Shown here in pieces: positions 59,356-64,000 of a stretch of 64,000 nucleotides of DNA; position 1 is the first letter of the stretch, and the number at the start of each line of letters is the position of its first letter. The notes below the pieces were generated by a model, which saw nothing but the letters and a program-made list of their open reading frames with translations, was not told the origin of the DNA and searched no databases. This DNA comes from G963664585 sp963664585 (GTDB lineage: Bacteria > Bacillota > Clostridia > Oscillospirales > Ruminococcaceae), in NCBI GenBank assembly GCA_963664585.2, contig CAXXEO010000017.1, positions 186,001-250,000 on the forward strand, read 5' to 3'. Position numbers and translations under genes: made by a program.

Positions 59356-61515
59356 GTGGACAAGGAAGTAAAAACGCAAGCCACCGAAATCCCCGCTGTT
59401 TCTTTTGACGAGTTCCCGCCTACCTCTTATGAGGCCTGGAAAGCAGAGGCGGTCAACGCTTTAAAGGGGGCTCCTTTTGAAAAAAGATTGTTTACCAAAA
59501 CCTATGAAGGCATCACTTTGGAACCGATCTACACAACCGAGCATACAAAAAAAGCGCCTCACTCTTTGGAATACCCCGGCAAGGCAGATTATGTAAGGGG
59601 TACAAATGCCGCCGGTTACATTGGACAGCCATGGATCATCGCCCAGGCCAGCGACGGCATTCTGCCCGCTCAGACCAACGAAACAATTCGACGCGAGCTG
59701 AGCAGAGGCAGCCAGGCAATCAATATTAAGCTTGATAAGACCATCCTGAATGGTCGTGAAGACCAGTGCTATGGTCATGAAAGCGGCCTTTATCTGTCCA
59801 CTTTGCAGGATATGGACGACACCCTGCAGGATATCACGGTGGGGCAAAACGAACTGCACATCTTTGCCGGGGTTTCCGCAGCGCCCATACTGGGATTGCT
59901 GGCGGCACAGGCCAGAGCGCAGGGGCAGGCATCGCTGCTGCGAGATTATAGCGGCTGCGTGGGCGCAGACCCCATTGGCGTTCTGGCGGAAGAAAGCAGC
60001 TTACCCTGCATTCTGGACCAGTTGTACGACGAAATGGCGCTGACGATCCAGTGGAGTCGCGAAAACATGCCATGGATACGAACCATATTCGTGCGGGGGG
60101 ACAGCTATCACAACGGAGGGGCGAATGCCATACAGGAAGTCGCTTACTGCATGTCCACTGCAATTGCCTATATCAGCGCCATGCAGATTCGTGGTCTGGA
60201 TATTGACACCATCGCCGGACAAATCCGGTTTGGCTTTTCTCTGGGTGCCAATTTCTTTATGGAAATTGCAAAATTGCGCGCGGCACGCATGCTTTGGGCG
60301 CAGATCATTCAGTCCTTCGGTGGCGGCGAAGAAGCACAGAAAATAGACATTTTTGCGCGAACATCTCATTTCACGCAAACCACCTATGACCCTTATGTGA
60401 ATATCCTGCGTGCCACCAGTCAGGCTTTTTCCGGTGTGGTGGGCGGTGTTGGCACCATGCAGGTTGCCCCCTTTGATGAGGTCTTCGGTCAAACTAGCGA
60501 GCAATCCCGCCGCGTTGCACGTAATATCCAGCTGATGTTTCAAAATGAATTTGACCTGACACAGCCGATTGATCCAGCGGGTGGCTCATGGTATATCGAA
60601 AGCCTGACACAGCAGATTGCCGACGAGGCATGGGCAAAAATACAGGATATTGCCAAAAACGACGGCATGATCGCTCAACTGCAAAAGGGGAACATTCAGG
60701 AAGAAATCAAAAAAGTCCTCAATGATCGCCTGAAAAATTTGGCAACCCGCTCAGACCGCGCCGTGGGCAGCAATATGTATGCCAACATGGGGGAAAAGCC
60801 ATTGCAAAAGACTTTTCTATCCCCCGAAGCCATAAAAGACGACAGGGCTCACGCCATGCAGGAATACTTATCCGATAGAGATGAACCCTATTGTCAGGAG
60901 TGCCTTAAAAAAATGGAGAGCCAGATCAGCGGCGAATCCGGGCGTTTTATGCAAGCGTTAATCGAAGCTTTTATGGCGGGCGCCATGCTGGAAGAAGTGC
61001 GCCATACGCTTAACGACGGCTTCCCCAGCGATATACAGGTTGCCCCCATCACGCCCCACCGTTGGACAGAACAATTTGAGGCTCTGCGGGAAGGAACCGA
61101 GCGGTATCAGGCCGAAACCGGCTGCAATATCCGTGTCTTTTTGGCCAATCTGGGGCCGATCCCCCAGCATAAGCCCAGGGCTGAATTCAGTATCGGCTTT
61201 TTTGAGGTGGGGCATTTTGAAATGCTGAAGAATGACGGCTTCGCGACAGTGGAAGAAGCGGCGCGGGCGGCGGCTCAGTCTCAAGCCGATGTAACGGTAA
61301 TCTGCTCCACCGATGAGACCTATCCAGAGCTGGTACCACCGTTGGCGAAGCTCATCAAATCCACCTGCCCCGATATGATGGTACTGCTGGCAGGTGCCCC
61401 CGCCCCAGAATTCAAAGACGCTTATCTGGCGGCCGGTGTAGACGATTTCATCCATGTTCGTGCTAACTGCCTTGATATTTTGAGCAAAATACAAAAAGCG
61501 AAGGGGATATGCTGA
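59356..61515 (+). CDS. mutA: Methylmalonyl-CoA mutase small subunit
   Basis: 719 residues from GTG 59356 (AAAGG nine bases upstream; a TTG three codons earlier is the longest option). TIM-barrel segments such as GYIGQPWIIAQASDG and AGGSWYIESLTQQIADEAW. The C-terminal cobalamin-like domain has lost the B12-binding DxHxxG (the equivalent region reads IRVFLANLGPIPQHKPRAEF), normal for MutA. It forms a heterodimer with MutB to interconvert succinyl-CoA and methylmalonyl-CoA. Confidence 0.92.
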   Translation: MDKEVKTQATEIPAVSFDEFPPTSYEAWKAEAVNALKGAPFEKRLFTKTYEGITLEPIYTTEHTKKAPHSLEYPGKADYVRGTNAAGYIGQPWIIAQASDGILPAQTNETIRRELSRGSQAINIKLDKTILNGREDQCYGHESGLYLSTLQDMDDTLQDITVGQNELHIFAGVSAAPILGLLAAQARAQGQASLLRDYSGCVGADPIGVLAEESSLPCILDQLYDEMALTIQWSRENMPWIRTIFVRGDSYHNGGANAIQEVAYCMSTAIAYISAMQIRGLDIDTIAGQIRFGFSLGANFFMEIAKLRAARMLWAQIIQSFGGGEEAQKIDIFARTSHFTQTTYDPYVNILRATSQAFSGVVGGVGTMQVAPFDEVFGQTSEQSRRVARNIQLMFQNEFDLTQPIDPAGGSWYIESLTQQIADEAWAKIQDIAKNDGMIAQLQKGNIQEEIKKVLNDRLKNLATRSDRAVGSNMYANMGEKPLQKTFLSPEAIKDDRAHAMQEYLSDRDEPYCQECLKKMESQISGESGRFMQALIEAFMAGAMLEEVRHTLNDGFPSDIQVAPITPHRWTEQFEALREGTERYQAETGCNIRVFLANLGPIPQHKPRAEFSIGFFEVGHFEMLKNDGFATVEEAARAAAQSQADVTVICSTDETYPELVPPLAKLIKSTCPDMMVLLAGAPAPEFKDAYLAAGVDDFIHVRANCLDILSKIQKAKGIC

Positions 61516-63710
61516 TGTATATTAAACCGAATTTCGGTCAGCTTGCGCTCAAAGAACCCCGGTTGGACGCAGCCGCCGACATGGCGGACTGGCAGGCGGA
61601 GATCGCCGAAAGGACAGGCCGCCCGTTTGATTCTTTATATTACCGCACCATGGAGCAGATCAACGTCAAGCCGCTTTACACCGAAATAGATTCCCAAAAG
61701 GCCACCCATTTGCCCTATATGGCCGGAGTTCCTCCCTTTTTACGGGGGCCTTATCCCACGATGTATGTGACCCGCCCCTGGACGGTGCGCCAGTACGCAG
61801 GCTTTTCCACCGCCGAGGAAAGCAACGCCTTTTACCGACGCAACCTAGCCGCCGGTCAGAAGGGCCTTTCGATCGCTTTTGACCTGGCTACCCACCGGGG
61901 CTATGATTCCGACCATCCGCGGGTCGTCGGTGATGTGGGTAAAGCGGGCGTGGCGGTGGATTCCATTCTGGATATGGAGATCCTTTTTTCCGGCATCCCC
62001 TTGGATCAAATGTCCGTATCCATGACTATGAACGGCGCTGTGCTGCCTATTATGGCTTTCTACATTGTGGCGGCAGAAGAACAGGGCGTGGATAAATCGG
62101 TACTCAGCGGCACGATTCAGAATGATATATTGAAAGAATTCATGGTGCGTAATACCTATATTTATCCCCCGGTCGCCTCGATGCGCATTATCGGCGATAT
62201 CTTTGCTTATACCGCCAAATATATGCCTAAATTCAACAGCATCAGCATTTCCGGCTATCATATGCAGGAGGCCGGCGCCACCGCGGACATCGAGCTTGGC
62301 TATACGCTGGCCGACGGCTGGGAGTACATCCGCACCGGCCTGAACGCCGGACTGAGCATCGACGACTTTGCGCCGCGGCTTTCGTTCTTTTGGGCAATTG
62401 GCAAAAACTATTTTATGGAAGTCGCAAAAATGCGCGCAGGCCGTATGCTTTGGGCCAAAATTATCAACCAGTTTCAACCGAAGAAGGCCAAATCCATGGC
62501 TCTGCGCACCCACTCTCAGACCTCAGGCTGGAGTCTGACCGCACAGGACCCCTTCAATAATGTGGCGCGTACCTGCGTGGAGGCCATGGCCGCCTCACTG
62601 GGGCATACCCAATCGCTCCACACCAACGCGTTGGATGAAGCCATCGCCCTGCCAACGGATTTTTCTGCCCGCATCGCGCGTAATACCCAGCTTTATATTC
62701 AGGACGAAACCAGCGTATGCAAGGTAATCGACCCATGGGGTGGCTCGTATTATGTGGAAGCTTTGACCGACGAACTGATCCGCCGGGCCTGGGCACACAT
62801 CCAAGAAGTCGAAGCACTCGGCGGCATGTCGAAGGCTATCGATACCGGTCTGCCCAAAATGCGTATTGAAGAGGCCTCCGCCCGCCGCCAGGCGCACATT
62901 GATTCCGGAAAGGAAAAGATCTTAGGCCTCAATTATTTTCCCTTAGAGCATGAGGATCCGCTGGATATTCTGGAAGTTGACAATACTGCGGTGCGTCAGG
63001 CGCAGATCGCGCGGTTGCAAAAGCTTAGAACAAACAGGGACAGTGAAAAAGTTAAATACTGGCTTGACGCCATTACAAAATCGGTGGAAATCGGCGAGGG
63101 CAACCTGCTGGAACTGGCCGTTGAGGCCGCCAGAGCCAGAGCCAGCCTAGGCGAAATTTCAGACGCGGTGGAAAAGGTCTCAGGTCGGCACAAAGCGGTT
63201 ATCCGCTCGATATCCGGTGTTTACAGCAATGAGTTTTCCGATAACAACATCATCGCCGAAGTGCGTCAGATGACCGATGAATTTGAACAAAGAGAGGGCC
63301 GCCGTCCGCGTATCCTGGTCGCCAAAATGGGGCAGGACGGTCATGACCGGGGGGCTAAGGTTGTGGCCACCGCCTACGCTGACATGGGTTTTGATGTGGA
63401 TGTTGGACCGCTTTTTCAAACACCGGAGGAAGTCGCACAGGACGCCGTGGACAACGATGTGCATATCGTCGGCATGAGTTCTCTGGCCGCTGGTCACAAA
63501 ACCCTGCTGCCCCAACTGGTGGAAGAACTCAAAAAGCGGGGTCGTCAGGATATCATGGTCATTGCCGGAGGAGTGATTCCTGCGCAGGATTATGATTTTC
63601 TGCGACAGCACGGTGCGGCGGCCATCTTCGGGCCGGGAAGCGTCATTCCGGTCTGCGCAAAGGAAATGCTCGACATTCTCAATAAACGGATGGCAGATAT
63701 GGAGGAATAG
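61515..63710 (+). CDS. mutB: Methylmalonyl-CoA mutase large subunit
   Basis: 731 residues from ATG 61515 (AAGGGG eight bases upstream; ATG two codons earlier possible). GLSIAFDLATHRGYDSDHPR and ISGYHMQEAGATADIELGYT are substrate and radical-site segments. The B12-binding domain at the C-terminus has KMGQDGHDRGAKVVATAYAD (DxHxxG), GMSSLAAGHKTLLPQL and the GG base-on loop. Catalytic partner of MutA, whose stop overlaps its start. Supports propionate or succinate fermentation or propionate use. Confidence 0.95.
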   Translation: MYIKPNFGQLALKEPRLDAAADMADWQAEIAERTGRPFDSLYYRTMEQINVKPLYTEIDSQKATHLPYMAGVPPFLRGPYPTMYVTRPWTVRQYAGFSTAEESNAFYRRNLAAGQKGLSIAFDLATHRGYDSDHPRVVGDVGKAGVAVDSILDMEILFSGIPLDQMSVSMTMNGAVLPIMAFYIVAAEEQGVDKSVLSGTIQNDILKEFMVRNTYIYPPVASMRIIGDIFAYTAKYMPKFNSISISGYHMQEAGATADIELGYTLADGWEYIRTGLNAGLSIDDFAPRLSFFWAIGKNYFMEVAKMRAGRMLWAKIINQFQPKKAKSMALRTHSQTSGWSLTAQDPFNNVARTCVEAMAASLGHTQSLHTNALDEAIALPTDFSARIARNTQLYIQDETSVCKVIDPWGGSYYVEALTDELIRRAWAHIQEVEALGGMSKAIDTGLPKMRIEEASARRQAHIDSGKEKILGLNYFPLEHEDPLDILEVDNTAVRQAQIARLQKLRTNRDSEKVKYWLDAITKSVEIGEGNLLELAVEAARARASLGEISDAVEKVSGRHKAVIRSISGVYSNEFSDNNIIAEVRQMTDEFEQREGRRPRILVAKMGQDGHDRGAKVVATAYADMGFDVDVGPLFQTPEEVAQDAVDNDVHIVGMSSLAAGHKTLLPQLVEELKKRGRQDIMVIAGGVIPAQDYDFLRQHGAAAIFGPGSVIPVCAKEMLDILNKRMADMEE

Positions 63711-63712
63711 CC

Positions 63713-64000
63713 ATGAACTCCAGCGCTTATAAGCCGGAATGGACCCCACAGAATGCCGGAAGCGAGTTCACCACCCAAGTGATGCCCGGAATTAAATCGG
63801 AAATGCAAAATTCAGCCTCTCAACCCATTTATATAGCGGCCAAGCTTGACATAGACGACTATGTGCATGGGGTGCTGGCAGGTGACCGCATGATTCTGGC
63901 GCGGGCGATTACGCTGGTGGAAAGCAATGCCGTCAGGCACTTTGCCATGGGGCAGGAAATTATCCAGCGCATCCTGCCCTATACCGGAAATGCCATGCGC
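63713..64000 (+). CDS. meaB: MeaB/ArgK-type G-protein chaperone, partial
   Basis: The first 96 residues, cut by the window end. GGAGGAATAGCC precedes ATG 63713, two bases after the mutB stop. The N-terminal about 38 residues are linker-like; then DYVHGVLAGDRMILARAITL and QEIIQRILPYTGNAMR match the start of MeaB. It is the GTPase that loads and protects cobalamin on the mutase. The P-loop lies beyond the window. Confidence 0.85.
   Translation, partial: MNSSAYKPEWTPQNAGSEFTTQVMPGIKSEMQNSASQPIYIAAKLDIDDYVHGVLAGDRMILARAITLVESNAVRHFAMGQEIIQRILPYTGNAMR

Overview
The window reads as DNA from an anaerobic, Gram-positive, Clostridia-type bacterium. The evidence is AGGAGG-type ribosome binding sites throughout, Firmicutes-style lipoprotein signals, many ferredoxin and cysteine-rich redox proteins, cobalamin riboswitches and a methylmalonyl-CoA mutase locus. 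It is a mosaic. The left end (1-8 kb) is a prophage-like or integrative element with GC-rich genes. 8.5-30 kb is a more AT-rich metal(loid) and redox island. 30-64 kb is a more GC-rich set of transport and cofactor operons. Hairpin repeats with a CCCCCGCC...GGCGGGGG core are scattered through the window, including seven copies of a roughly 105-bp MITE-like repeat.

Left element (1-8 kb): a frameshifted repeat protein, a phage-type late regulator, small phage-like genes, a DUF927 ATPase, a CHC2 zinc-finger primase fragment, a zinc-ribbon protein, and a divergent pair of XRE regulators around clustered operators. Three near-identical segments (8495-8681, about 30219-30405, about 42407-42592) each carry the 3' half of a tRNA-Met(CAT), on the minus strand, followed by about 140 bp of shared sequence. 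They look like attachment sites bounding two consecutive islands that contain no integrase.

Island 1 (8.5-30.2 kb) holds four ArsR regulators and a MarR regulator, five permease loci of the COG0701/ArsP type (one frameshifted), Acr3, ArsC, an AhpD-like protein, an ars operon destroyed by an IS30-family element, SigZ with a Cys-rich tail, CcdA with thioredoxins, and a CDF metal exporter. It also contains an unusual tight operon: an HdrA-like protein, a ferredoxin, a DGC-domain/GcvH-like lipoyl fusion and two more DGC proteins, preceded by a stand-alone dihydrolipoamide dehydrogenase. I infer a lipoyl-dithiol redox system for metalloids or sulfur. Island 2 (30.2-42.4 kb) has a Dpp/Opp-type ABC importer, two ATC-hydrolase-family proteins, an M20 amidohydrolase and a LysR regulator, suggesting uptake and breakdown of peptide-like or thiazoline compounds.

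The right part starts with a second Dpp/Nik-type importer that has two binding proteins (42.6-49.7 kb). A cobalamin-linked region follows. Two divergent B12 riboswitches flank a shared promoter region. One leads leftward to a BtuFCD/FecBCD-type importer through the wreck of a nitrogenase-like gene. The other leads rightward to a complete nitrogenase-like operon (two component-1 subunits, NifH-like reductase, NifB-like radical SAM enzyme). A third B12 riboswitch lies upstream of mutA-mutB-meaB, a B12-dependent pathway, which is an unexpected arrangement. The nitrogenase-like operon and the lipoyl/DGC operon are the two best candidates for undescribed biology.
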